Assembly (NCBI GenBank): GCA_029216955.1
Contig: JANAVB010015600.1
Span: forward strand, 34,600,569 to 34,664,568
Source: Iris pallida
Taxonomy: Eukaryota > Streptophyta > Magnoliopsida > Asparagales > Iridaceae
DNA: 64,000 bases
Direction: 5' to 3'
Positions 36,388-46,740 of this stretch are shown here, piece after piece. The stretch's first letter is position 1. Every line of letters begins with the position of its first letter. Both the position numbers and the translations under genes were made by a program. Under the pieces are notes generated by a model, which was given only the letters and a program-made list of their open reading frames with translations, did not search any database and had not been told where the DNA came from.

Positions 36388-39300
36388 GAACTCCGATTCG
36401 AACAACGAGAACCTTCTACCGAAGATCAATTGGTCCAAATTGATGTGGGAGAAAATGGGTCACCTCGTCCAATCTTCATCAGCAAGAACCTCCCAGAGGC
36501 GGATAGGCAAGAATTAATTCTTCTTATTCGAGAGTACATTGATGTCTTCGCCTGGAGTTATGAAGACATGCCAGGTTTAGATCCCAAAATTGCCATTCAT
36601 AAGCTAAATATTTTACCTAATGCAAAGCCAGTTAAACAGCAGCAGAGGCGGTTCAAGCCAGAAATGATGGACGCAATTGATGATGAAGTCAAAAAGCTTA
36701 TAGCTTGTGGCTTTATTCGAGAAGAACAACATCCTGATTGGGTAGCCAATGTTGTCCCAGTCTTGAAGAAAACGGGCAAAGTTCGAGTTTGCATCGACTT
36801 CCAGGATCTTAATGAAGCCTATCCAAAAGATGAGTTTTCTCTCCCTATTACAGATGTCATGATCGACAACACTTGTGGGTTCGAAAGGATATCCTTCATG
36901 GATGGATTCTTCGGATACAATCAGATTCGGATGAATCCTGAAGATGAAAAACACACTTCTTTCCGTACTCCTCGCGGAGTCTATTGCTACACAGTGATGT
37001 CATTTGGTCTCAAGAACGCTGGTGCCACTTACCAACGAGCTATGAGTACCATCTTTCGAGATCATCTGCGTAAGACTGTCGAATGCTATGTTGACGATAT
37101 TGCTGTCAAGAATCGTCTAAAGGAAGATCATATCCAAGATTTAAGAACTATCTTCAATCTAATACGCCAACATAAACTTAAAATGAATCCCACCAAGTCA
37201 TTCTTGGGTGTCTCTAGTGGTAAATTTCTCGGCTTCGTCATTACCTCTAAGGGTATACACGTGGATCCCAAGAAAATCAAAGCCATTCAAGAGATGCGTC
37301 CTCCACGCAACCTAAAAGAGCTACGAGGATTCCAAGGTCGACTTGCGTACATCAGGAGGTTCATCTCAAATCTGTCTGGACGCTGCAGACCATTTACCCA
37401 GTTAATGAAGAAGGGTGTATCTTTCATTTGGACTGAAGAATATCAACAAGCATTTGATGATATAAAGCAATATCTCATGAACCTACCAGTCTTGGTGCCA
37501 CCAATTTCAGGCATACCGTTCTTAATATATGTCCGTGCTATGGATCATTCACTGGGTGCCTTACTTGCCCAGAAGAACAAAGAAGGCCATGAACAAGCCA
37601 TCTACTATCTTAGTTGTACTACGATTGGTGCTGAACACCGTTATAGTCCGGTTGAGAAAGAATGCTTAGATCTTATGTTCGCTTTTCAAAAGACTCAGCA
37701 TTATATCATTGGCCAAACCATTCACGTCATTTTTCGAGTTAATCCTCTTCAGGTATTGATGAAGAAGCCTAGCATACTCAATTCCCGGCTGGCTACATGG
37801 GCCATTCTGCTAGCCCTTCCGCAAAAGTCTGTTAAAGGTCAAGCACTGGCTAACTTTTTAGTAGCTCATCTTGTTCCGGAGACATCTAGGCTTTATGATG
37901 AAATTTCTGATAAAATATTAGAATCAAACATGATCTCTGAAGAATTTCCTACCCGGCGTCTATTCTTCGACGGGGCATCCCGGATCGGACCCAAAGGGAC
38001 CATTGTCGCAGGAGTTGGGATTGTACTGGTCTCCCCCGAAGGATTAACTATCCAAAGAGCTTACTCCTTAGATCAGTCATGCTCTAACAATGTGGCTGAA
38101 TACAATGTCTTGCTCATTGGACTTCAATTAGCAAAACAGTTGGAAGTCAAATATCTCGAAGTCTACAGCGATTCTAAACTGGTTGTTAATCAGGTTAGAA
38201 GAACATATAAAGTTTGCCATCAAGATCTAGTGTCCTATCATGAAGCTGCGATTTACATGGCTACATCATTCAAGGCTTTCTTCATTGAATATGTTCGACG
38301 AGCTTGTAATACTGAAGCAGATGCTTTAGCTAATCTCATGGCAGTCTTAGCAATTTCTGTCAAAAGACAACAAGTAGTTGTTGCTTCCAATAGAGAGTTG
38401 TTCTGTGTGGAAAACAATCGTAACATCGAGTTCAGTAATTTCGCTAAAATCAATGTTATCGATGAAGATTGGAGAGCTCCTTTCATCGACTTTGTAGTTC
38501 ATGACATACTTCCTGAAGATCCTAAGGAGGCTACGAGTATTCGCCGACGATCTCTTCAATTCTACGACAATCAGACTACTAAAACTCTCTATCGACGAAC
38601 TTATGACGGCCTACTCTTGCGCTGTCTCGCTGGTGATGAAGCGAAGCAAGTATTGCGTGAAGCTCATGATGGTGTTTGCAGAGCACATCAACCCGGCCCT
38701 AAACTACAAGATCGTATCCGACGAATGGGTTACTATTGGCCTTCTATGGTGTCTGATGCCATCGAATATGCAAGGAAATGTCGAGCCTGTCAAATCCATG
38801 CAGATTTCATCCATCAACCGTCGGAATTTCTTCATCCGACTGCTGCTTCCTGGCCTTTTGAAGCTTGGGGCATGGATATTATAGGTCCTATCAATCCTCC
38901 TTCTTCTAAAGGACATCGGTTCATACTAGCCATAACGGATTAATTCTCCAAGTGGGCCGAAGCTATACCTTTGGTTGAAGTCAAAACCAGCAGTGTTATC
39001 AACTTCGTCAAACATTATGTTATTTACAGGTTTGGTGTGCCTCGACGAATCATTCATGACAATGGACCTCAGTTCATCAGTCAAAAGTTCACCAGATTCT
39101 GTGATGATCATCGGATTGACAATGTCGCCTCTACGGCTTACAATCCCGCTGCTAATGGCTTAGCTGAAGCCTTCAACAAGACTATTATCAAGCTCCTTAA
39201 GAAGTTTATGTCTACTAACAAATGGAACTGGAGTGAAAAGCTTGGAGAATGTCTATGGGCCTACCGTACTACGGTCCGCAACCCTACAGGCTGTACACCT

Positions 39301-39726
39301 TTTTCTCTGGTATACGGTTGTGAAGCAGTTCTACCCCTGGAACTTCAAATTCCATCTCTAAGGATTGCTATTGCCAATGAGTTGACGACAGAAAACAATA
39401 ATCTTCTTCGACTTCAAGAACTGGAGGCGCTTGACGAGAAACGACTATTGGCTCAACAATATATAGAGTTCTATCAAGCCCGTATCTCGAAGAATTTCAA
39501 CCGCAAAGTTAAAGTCAGAGCCTTTCAGAAAGGAGAACTTGTTCTTACAGTCAGACGTCCCATGACTATGACTCACATGAGCAAAGGCAAGTTCGATGCG
39601 AAATGGGAAGGGCCGTATATCGTGAGTAAAGTCTTCTCAAATGGAGCCTATCAACTCACAGAGCTGGATGGTCGCGTTGCAATGATGCCCATCAATGGCA
39701 AGTTCCTCAAAAAGTACTATGTATGA
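36388..39726 (+). pseudogene. Tat Pol: RT, RNase H, archaeal-type RNase H, integrase, one in-frame stop
   Basis: RT begins about 36,600 (RRFKPEMMDAIDDEVKKLI). The catalytic YVDD is intact at 37,087-37,098. The first RNase H (37,520-37,760) is degenerate at the TDAS position (YVRAMDHSLGALL). A second RNase H (37,960-38,345) has LFFDGAS, NNVAEYNVL and VYSDSKLVVNQV, the Tat-specific aRNH. The integrase has the HHCC finger ending CRACQIH (to 38,800), WGMDIIGP, a TAA at 38,941-38,943 where a Tyr is usual, then IHDNGPQFIS and AYNPAANGLAEAFNKTI. In that last motif the third acidic residue is kept. The C-terminal domain ends KKYYV, TGA-stopped at 39,724-39,726. Only the one stop separates it from being a full Pol. 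Confidence 0.93.
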
Positions 39727-39768
39727 ATGTAAAAGGGATTTCTTGTAAATATAATCAGACAATTCATA

Positions 39769-39787
39769 AATAAAGTTTGATTTTATT
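39769..39787. terminator. Convergent poly(A) signals of sense Pol and antisense gene
   Basis: AATAAA on the plus strand at 39,769-39,774, 43 bases after the Pol stop. TTTATT at 39,782-39,787, which is AATAAA on the minus strand, lies 26 bases beyond the stop of the last antisense exon (39,813). The two signals are only 8 bases apart, so the two transcription units meet tail to tail. Confidence 0.55.
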
Positions 39788-39812
39788 TCATCATAAACGA
39801 TGTTACATAATA

Positions 39813-40140
39813 TCAAGGACGAGAATCACTATCGTCCTGCTTGAAGACAGGGCGAGGACCACTACCGTCCTTTTCAAAAATATAGTCGGCAAAAGAGCCG
39901 AGAACATCCTTGCCCGATTTTACTAGAAACGTGCAAGCGGCCATCCTCATGGCCTCTTCTTCTTCGGTCTCCCTCGGGTCAACCAGGAAGTCCAAGATGT
40001 CCCTTGGTGGCTTGGGTATAGACGAACCTTCGCCCGCTTCCGTCTGCTTTGGCTGGTTTGGTTCGGCTGGACGTTCCTCCGTGATTTCTTCAACCTTTGG
40101 GACAATCTCAGCCTTCTTGGATGCATCTTCAGACGACTTT
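39813..40140 (-). CDS. Probable last exon of the Tat antisense gene
   Basis: The minus frame is open from about 40,150 to the stop at 39,813. It encodes an acidic, proline-rich stretch (KAEIVPKVEEITEE..., PPRDILDFLVDPRETEEEEAMRMAACTFLVKS..., ending DDSDSRP). No domain recognised. A candidate acceptor (tttctacacaaaaaag) is at about 40,139. The poly(A) signal follows directly. The donor would lie near the end of exon 4 (about 40,835), leaving an intron of about 0.7 kb that holds the 29-bp repeat array. The joining is inferred; a separate small gene is possible. Confidence 0.45.
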
Positions 40141-40237
40141 TTTGTGTAGAAAAGTAAAAGTGATCATTCCATCTAAATTTCTGCTCTATTTATAGGCAGA
40201 GATTCTTGAAACATCAAAGCGATGCATTCTTCGCAAC

Positions 40238-40485
40238 ATTCATTCCATTCATCCGACGGTTCACTCGTTCATTCAATTCATTTGACGGTTCACCCGTTCA
40301 TTCCATTCATCCGACGGTTCACCCGTTCATTCCATTCATCCGACGGTTCACCCGTTCATTCAATTCATTTGACGGTTCATCCGTTCATTCCGACGATTTA
40401 TTTCGTTCATACATTTTGACGGTTCATCCGTTCATTCCGATGATTCATTTTCTTTCATACATTTTGACGATTCATCCGTTCATCC
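40238..40485. repeat. 29-bp tandem repeat
   Basis: About eight units like 'ttcattccattcatccgac' + 'ggttcacccg', drifting toward the right into 'ttcatacattttgacggttcatccg'. The 104-residue plus frame across it (IPFIRRFTRSFNSFDGS...) is simply the repeat. It lies in the presumed last intron of the antisense gene. Confidence 0.9.
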
Positions 40486-40829
40486 ACATCAGCGACTTTT
40501 TATGTATTTATTATCTCTGATTAAGTTGTCTACCGAAATAATGCTATTCAACAAATTATATTCTGCCATGTCCATATTACCTCTGAGCAGATATAATGAA
40601 TATAATTATTTTCTAAATCAAGAAATATATCATGTCCTGAACCTCTGAATATATTTTCTATCACTATTATTTATATCCGTAATGGGATATGCAAGAAATA
40701 ATAGAGCCACAAAAATAATATCTTTTTATTGATCAAAATAAAAGGCATTACAAAAAGACATATAACAAAGGAGAAAGTACAAAAGATTTTCTTTTACTCA
40801 ATCGGTGGGGTCATTAGACTAGCTATCTG

Positions 40830-41645
40830 CTACTTCAAGGTTTGAAGTCGTTCTTCACGAGAATCCAGCACCCACTTTCTAGCTTCCTCCATTCCAGATT
40901 TATCGTTAAATGTCGGCAAGGTCACTAGTCGGCGAGCGATTTCATCTTGATGAGACATGGCAAACTCATTCTTTTCATGGGTCAGAATCTCTAGTTGCTG
41001 AACTGCAGCTTGATGTTGTGTAGTGTCTTCCTCAAGAGCAAGTTGAACAATTCTCAACTCTTTTGAAGTCGAGCAAACTTTGCATTCAGTTCAGCAACCT
41101 TCTTTTCTTTCTCCCCAGCAGCAGACGCTAATATCTCCATCTGGGAATCATACTCTGAAGACTTTATAGCAAAAGTGTCCAAGAAAATCTTGAAATCAGC
41201 TTTCGTGACTTCGGCTTCTCGAGTCATCCTTTCAAACTCAGCATTCACCAGGGGCTCTACCTCCCTCCGATTAAGATCTTTGTAAATCTTAATTGATTTC
41301 TTCAGCTCATCCAGTATATGTTCAAGATAGACAGCTTGAGCTTCATCACCCTGGCTTCGGATAGCGCCGATCAGATAAGTAGTTAGACTTCTGACAGTAA
41401 TAAAACCAACATTCTCTCTTTCCATTACCCTTTCTACTAAGGGTCATAATAAAGTGAAGAAGAGGTTGGTAAAGGAACCAACTATAAATCTGTTGGTAGC
41501 CGCTGCACTGGGTGTAGCAGCTACTCCTATAGAAGTTGAAGCAGCATATGCCTGTAAAGACGGAAGTTCGGCATCTTGAACATGGGCTGCAGTCTCTTTG
41601 GATAGGGGGCCATAGTAGAGCTAGTTGCTCCTCCCAGATGTTCTT
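40830..41645 (-). pseudogene. Tat antisense gene, exon 4 (coiled-coil region), with lesions
   Basis: Minus strand. The acceptor 'gatcccgcag' ends at 41,646, giving a 77-bp intron from the donor at 41,722. Phase 1 joins cleanly with exon 3. The coding sequence is spread over three frames: a one-base loss near 41,612, an in-frame TGA at 41,444-41,446, and a one-base loss near 41,060. The product would be helical and charged, with coiled-coil-like heptads (LEHILDELKKSIKIYKDLN, VAELNAKFARLQK, and DTTQHQAAVQQLEILTHEKN). This resembles a dimerisation tail. Function unknown. Confidence 0.65.
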
Positions 41646-41722
41646 CTGCGGGATCAAATAAATGTCATTAGTTTGCTGTCACTGAGAACTGTGAAAAGGG
41701 ACCAAAATGAAGGCAAGCTTAC

Positions 41723-41911
41723 TAATGCTGGGTTTAATGCCAAGATTGTCATCTGTTGACATAGGCTGCAGCCTCGCAGAAGTAGCTTCAGATATCACTG
41801 CCTGACTGCTTCCCGCTTCAGAGCCGTCTGATAAATGACGACTGCTGCTGGCTATCGCCTTTGCCTGCACTATATCAGTGCATACTGGAGGAATTAGAGA
41901 AGGTTGAATTT
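41723..41911 (-). CDS. Tat antisense gene, exon 3
   Basis: Flanked by acceptor 'tttatgcag' (intron 41,912-41,980, 69 bp) and donor GTAAGC at 41,722-41,717. The 189-bp exon stays open when joined in phase 1 to exon 2 and leaves phase 1 for exon 4. It encodes a polar, Ser/Ala-rich linker (SLIPPVCTDIVQAKAIASSSRH...). The agreement of phase on both sides is the main support. Confidence 0.65.
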
Positions 41912-41980
41912 CTGCATAAATGAAAGTTAAGATGTCAGTCATTTGATCTATAAAAGAAGATTATCAATATCAATCAATAC

Positions 41981-43115
41981 CTCTTTGATTGGTGACAGTA
42001 GCTTCCTCCGGTGCTACGTCATTAATAGTGTTCTTCTCTTGGGATGCATGGGCATCGACATCCTCTTCCAGATTCAGATTGTCATCCTCTGCAGATGTTT
42101 CTTCATCATCTGTACCCTCTTCTCGTGCTTTCTTGCTATCACTTGCGTCGACTGGATCTATATCATCATTGAAGCCGAAGTCACAGTCTTCTAGGGCCTC
42201 GATCATCAGTCGATCTTCTTTGGCCTGACGCGATATTGGTGTAGCTAGAAGAGGGGCAGTTTTCGTTGTAAGCATAGGAGATTGTACTACTTCGACAGAT
42301 GTTCCCGACTCATTGATTGGGGTTGGAGTTGTAGTTGCTTCTCTTGCTTCTGCAGCCCCATCTTTTATCTCTGCGGTCTCCTCTCTTATCTCTGTAACCT
42401 GGTCTCCTTTCTCTGCACTGAAAGCTTCCTGCCTGGGCTCAGGAGCAGGTGTAGGAGAGGGCATCATAACCCCGGCAACAGCACTTATCAGCGTCGATGT
42501 ATAGACAGATCTTGGGGGAGTGGTTACTTTCTTTCTGAAAGCTAATTTCCTCATGCGTAGAGGTTCTTCCGGAATCTCTACGTCTGCTGCGTGTATTTTT
42601 CTTTGGATGGAAGTAGGGGTTGTTGCCTCTTCTCCATGAACCGACTCGGCCTGTTGCCGAGACTGCGAATGAGTAGTGACTCTTTCTGAAGAGTCCACGG
42701 CGGTCTTCTTCTTTAAGACATGAGAAGATGTTTCTTCTGCCTTCCTCTTCTTCTCCTTGGTCGAAGATCTTACAACTTTTAGAGAGACACGCAGCGGTTC
42801 GTAGACTTCTTCGGGGAAGTTGGCTTCCCTCGAAGCTTCTAGAGGCACATCAGCTGGCTCGTGCTCTTCGTCATTACCAGGAAGCACCAAAACAGGTGCT
42901 CCTTTTTTAAATCTAGTTGCCGTCGCAAAGCTGTCAGCTAGATTGAAGTTCTCAGCAAAAGTATTTGCTGATGTGTAAAATATCGAATAAGTATACAGCA
43001 TGCGAGGGCCACGATCGTTCCTTGTCGGTATTGAGAACGGCGTCCTTGTGTCACGGGCATTATAATATGCCCAGGCCCGAGCTCCATCAATTAAAAACCT
43101 TTTCTCTGTAGGCAT
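41981..43115 (-). CDS. Tat antisense gene, C-terminal half of exon 2 (frame-shifted from the N-terminal half)
   Basis: A 381-residue open frame reaches the end of exon 2. It opens with FLIDGARAWAYYNARDTRTPFSIP, a conserved-looking segment that continues directly from KG at the end of the preceding frame if one T is added to the T-run near 43,095. The rest is a long low-complexity, acidic and T/E/A-rich linker with basic patches (TKEKKRKAEE, VLKKKTA) that could be a nuclear signal. The donor CAAAGAG|GTATTG is at 41,981/41,980. No enzymatic motif seen. Confidence 0.65.
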
Positions 43116-45006
43116 GTTGTAGCATTACCTACATGAAATTGGTCATAACCGAATTGGCGTGTAAATCGGCAAGGGAGATAAGGCTCGAGATAACATTCAT
43201 CCTCGAACCGGTACACCAAGTGTGATGGCCGAATTGTTCTCAGCCAATCGAAAGCTGTATGGCCCAACGGCTGCATCTTCATAGAGTCGACGAGGTTTGT
43301 TGACATATGCTCATAACCAACTGGAGGGGGAACACAATAAAAGTTTCATCCCTTGCCGAGATTCAGGGTTCGCCAGCAGTCTCTCAAAGTGGTGTAGATC
43401 CACTTATATCTAGAAAATCTTCTTAAAAAGCTGTCGCCCACTGCCCCCATGTTAGGATTCATCAAAGAAGGATGGTGTAAAAGTAGCCATCCAAACAGAT
43501 AGGTGTATGGCAGTTCCAGCCGAAGAAAACTTCCCTTCTCGCCTTTCCCTCGAATCATCGAATCAACGAAGAGGCGGAGGCCGGCGTTCACCCTGCATGT
43601 CATTACTGACAGCAGATCCATCCGGTAGCCAAAAACCAGACGGACATCAGCAAATAGTACATCATGATGGAAGCGGTCAACTGTACTGGCCCCAGGAACG
43701 ACGTATCGTCGAAGCCAGTAAGTGAGGAAACCCGCCAACTGGGCTTCCTTCGACATGGGCCTGTAGCCCATCCTCATGTAGCTTTCAATGATGTCATCTT
43801 TCTTAAAAGGAGGATATTGAAGATCATCCTCAATCTTGATATCCATATCACCATGTGTCTCCATCAGCTCTATCACTTCACTATTGCTAAGTGGTCTGAA
43901 GAAGTTGGGATTACAGTTTTCATGCTCTTTGGTCTTCTTCTCAATGATATGGTTGAGAAAAAGATACGACAACCATTTGGTGGAGTAGCAGGTGCCGGCT
44001 GTGCCACTCTTGTAATATAGAGAGCAAATCTTGTAGTGGCAGAGGAGTTCTTCAAAGACAGCTATCATATCGGCATTCTCCTGGCGCAGTCTGTCTAACT
44101 CATCGTTTGTCGGGACAAACTCTTCATAGGGGATATCCCCCATTGGCAGATTGGAGATGTACTTCTTCTCGTGCAAGGCTAGTCCAATCTCTTCGCGTGG
44201 CGTCATGAAAGTCCCAGTCCTATAATTATATCTCTCCGCCAATAAGAGGAATATGTAAGGATTGGGAGGAAAGCCATAAACAGTGGCGTATACTGCATGG
44301 TACAGATCAATCTCCTTGAGCCGAGCTTCAAATTGGACCAATATCCAATTGGTTATACAGATCCATCTCTTATTATCCGGGTTCACGAGACCTGTCAGCC
44401 ACAGATCTTGGTCCGGATACCTTCCCTCTACCTTCGCAAACTCATTTGCGAATATTGGAGTTCTCACTGGGAGCAGCAGGGAAGAATCTTCCGGCAGGAT
44501 ACAACGGGGTTTTAGTCCTCTGAGTAAGGAGCTATGACGCTCAGAGGAACTGTAGAACATATCTTTGTGGTCTGGTCCCTTCTGAACACAGATATTTCCC
44601 GTTCGGGCTTGCTGAAGCAGAGTTATGTCCCATTCCATTCTTTTGGGATAGCCCGCAAAAGCATATCGGGACAAGGAAAGACATCTGGAGATCTCTGGCA
44701 GAAGTATTGTCTTCTCACCCCTCTGGAAAATTCTCTGTTCCATGCGGGGTCTCGGCTGAGAATTCTTGTCAAGAGCCTCACCAAACAAGAACAGGGGTTT
44801 CTTATGGGTGACTGTGTCTGCAGTTTGAAGAGGTTGCCCGTTCATCAAATACAGCAAAGTTTCATTGTCTTGAGCAATCAGGACGGCTTGCCGAGATGAC
44901 GGTAAGGCGTATTGAGGAAATGACACATACGAGAGATCTTCCTTGTATTCAGGTTCAGACAGGGATCCTGCAAAAACCTTATAGTTGGGATCTTCCCTGA
45001 GGTTAA
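43116..45006 (-). pseudogene. Tat antisense gene, exon 2 N-terminal half, PMD-like
   Basis: The acceptor 'tttattgatgcag' ends at 45,007. From 45,006 a 552-residue frame runs to a TGA at 43,346-43,348, where a CGA is likely ancestral. The same frame stays open beyond that stop to 43,091 (FGYDQFHVGNA and so on). Segments such as YGFPPNPYIFLLL, FMTPREEIGLAL and AGFLTYWLRRYVVPG, with their spacing, weakly recall the plant mobile domain (aminotransferase-like) found in other Tat antisense ORFs and in host MAIN/MAIL genes. I judge this weak. No signal peptide or catalytic triad seen. Lesions: one stop and a one-base loss near 43,095. Confidence 0.65.
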
Positions 45007-45475
45007 CTGCATCAATAAAGAAGGCAAAGATCAGTATATGCAAAGTCAAAAAGTTTCTTCAAAAAATCATCAATTTGTGCTGTGTAAAGCAAGCTATCAG
45101 ATTGCGCCAGCACAGTCAGCTTGCGCAAGTTATTAGATTGCGCTAGCACAGTCAATATGTGCAAGTTATCAGATTGCGCTAGCACAGCCAACGTGCGCAA
45201 GACGTCAGGTTGCGCTAACATACTTGCGCAAGACATCAGTTTACGCTGGCACAACCGACTTGCGTAAATCGATGTATTGTGCCGAACATTTTGTCAGCGC
45301 TTTCCAACCGATTGCGCAAGAGTATAGTTTTCATAAAAATGAAAACTATTGTATATGCAGTCGAAACCCTAAAAAGGGTGGCACAAATACCATCAATCTC
45401 TAAAAAGAGAGAGGTATGAAGGTCTAAAAACATCAAAAAACCTAAAAAGGGTTTCGATCATAGTTCGTCATTCAC
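45007..45475 (-). other. Tat antisense gene, intron 1
   Basis: Bounded by donor CAAG|GTGAATG at 45,476/45,475 and acceptor TTGATGCAG|TT at 45,007/45,006. It contains five 36-bp repeats (45,098-45,271) and is open on the minus strand over the repeats because 36 is divisible by 3. The joined codon (G + TT) keeps the frame from exon 1 to exon 2. Confidence 0.65.
45098..45271. repeat. 36-bp tandem repeat with TGCGCA/TTGCGC boxes
   Basis: Five diverged units of the form 'cagattgcgctagcacagtc' + 'aacttgcgcaagttat', each with one TTGCGC and one TGCGCA box. Read on the minus strand, four units encode a 12-residue repeat (LAQSDNLHILTV-like). It sits inside intron 1 of the antisense gene. The same GCGCA box recurs in the LTR and in the start of gag. 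Confidence 0.88.
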
Positions 45476-45584
45476 CTTGAAGCGCAGGATGACCCGTCTC
45501 ATGACGAGATACTCGTGGCACAACACGAGTCGAGGGTTCGGTGGGGGCCTTTTCTTTCTCGGCAGCTGATCGCTTGGGCGCCAT
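45476..45584 (-). CDS. Tat antisense gene, exon 1
   Basis: ATG at 45,584 in a good context (gacagaaATGGCG). It encodes 36 residues plus one base (MAPKRSAAEKEKAPTEP...), a basic start that could be a nuclear signal. It ends at the donor CAAG|GTGAATG. A TATA box lies 106 bases upstream. The intron phase joins exon 2 without a shift. Reading on without splicing gives a stop within three codons. Confidence 0.65.
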
Positions 45585-45689
45585 TTCTGTCGTCGACGAG
45601 AGGAAGAAGAAGAAGTCGGAGTAGGGGAGGAGCTTCTGTCTCTTGAGAATTCGAAAGCAAGTAAAGGTTGAAAGAATGACAAATGAAAC

Positions 45690-45697
45690 TATTTATA
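45690..45697 (-). promoter_or_regulatory. TATA box of the Tat antisense gene
   Basis: TATAAATA on the minus strand, centred in an 18-bp near-perfect inverted repeat (gaaacta-tttata-gtttc). It sits 106 bases upstream of the antisense ATG and 158 bases from the 3' LTR. A start site around 45,660 and a 5' leader of about 75 bases would follow. Confidence 0.6.
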
Positions 45698-45840
45698 GTT
45701 TCAGAAGTGTAACAGTCACCTCCAATTGCGCCACAAAAGACGGAGCTAATTCCTCCAAATGCGCAATCAAAGCGCAACTTGATTTTAAATTTGAAATTCA
45801 AAGTATTTCGAAACTTTGAAAATATTCAAATTTCGAAAAC

Positions 45841-45854
45841 TTTGGAGGGGGTCT
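45841..45854 (+). other. Tat polypurine tract
   Basis: tttggagggggtct immediately before the 3' LTR start TGTATG. The right place and composition for priming of plus-strand DNA. Confidence 0.8.
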
Positions 45855-46735
45855 TGTATGTCCTAAAAATCAAGTTGCATCTATCAAATAGGTAGAGAAT
45901 TCTGAACTGCATGCCATTCAAATGGACTGCACAGGAAACAGATTGTGCTACAAATCGAACGCACAAGCTGAACCGCGCTACCACCCGAGCGCGCTACGCT
46001 GACGTGGCTATGTCATTACCTGACAAAGATCGGATCTTCTGACAGCCTGACAGCTCGAAAAACGAGGAGACTGTTCATTTTTTGTGCAGCACAACGCTCG
46101 AGAATAGTTGTACAACTTCAGCACAGTCTGCCAGTCCAACTTCATGCGCAGTCTGCCAGTCCAATCTCAGCGCAGTTTGACCAAGTCTGAATCTCAGCGC
46201 TGTCCAGTGACTAGAAGGAAGCGCAGTCTGATGCTAGCGCTATTCGGTTAGCACAATTCATCGAATAACTGACATTTATTACGTGGCTTACATGCCATCA
46301 TTTGCTCGCCACGTGGCAACCGTCTGTACACGACCAAGCGTATTTCAATCAAACAATGTCACGCGTCTGAATACAGTTAGCCCACGATCGAACAACTGCC
46401 TCATAGGCCAGCGCAGTTTGCAGTCTGCGCAGTCTGTCGCCAGCACAGTTTATCATGCGCAATCCAGAATAACTATAAATTAGTTATTTCTTGAACTCTA
46501 TAAATAGAGTTTCAAGTCCTTCATTAAGGGAAGGAGATTATTATTATCATCAGAGATTATGAGTTCTTGTCCAAGTGCTGCTGTATTCTTCAGAGGCTAT
46601 CGTCTTCAAAGTTCACATCGTCCAAGGGATAAAGCGATCGTCTTCAGATCGGATTCCTATAGTTGTACTTTCCCAGAATTTAATTGTAATCTTCTTACAA
46701 AGTTTGTGAAATAAAGACTTTTGTTTTTGCAAACA
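45855..46735 (+). repeat. Tat element 3' LTR (881 bp)
   Basis: TGTATGTCCTAAAAATC to ...TTTTTGCAAACA, followed by target duplication gtagt. TATA box at 46,499-46,506, AATAAA at 46,710-46,715. It carries an extra 'ctgacagc' duplication near 46,045 and a 3-base loss near 46,005 relative to the 5' copy. Confidence 0.93.
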
Positions 46736-46740
46736 GTAGT

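Larger units (their letters stand above)
29974..46735 (+). mobile_element. Tat-lineage Ty3/gypsy retrotransposon with antisense gene
   Basis: LTRs 29,974-30,849 and 45,855-46,735, both TGTATGTCC...AAACA, with a perfect 5-bp target duplication gtagt (29,969-29,973 and 46,736-46,740). Length about 16.8 kb. Order on the + strand: LTR, PBS, N-terminal extension, Gag, protease, RT, RNase H, a second archaeal-type RNase H, integrase, then a minus-strand gene, PPT, LTR. The second RNase H and the extra antisense gene between integrase and 3' LTR are hallmarks of the Tat (Ogre/Retand/Grande) lineage. It lies inside the LTR of LARD element 2 and is thus the youngest insertion by position. Confidence 0.93.

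Noticed and set aside
43507..44899. Plus-strand frames of 72-121 residues opposite the antisense gene
   Set aside because: They are shadows of the minus-strand exon 2 reading frame and have no features of their own.
45098..45271. Regular repeats that could be taken for a CRISPR-like array
   Set aside because: Repeats are diverged, have no unique spacers, and lie in a plant retrotransposon intron. The same applies to the 29-bp, 32-bp and 77-bp arrays.
29974..46735. Tat LTRs seemed more diverged than the LTRs of the element it sits in, a dating paradox
   Set aside because: The first 250 bases of the LARD 2 LTRs are very similar, but the segment after 46,741 is clearly more diverged. By-eye sampling is too uneven to support a paradox. 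A full LTR alignment is needed.
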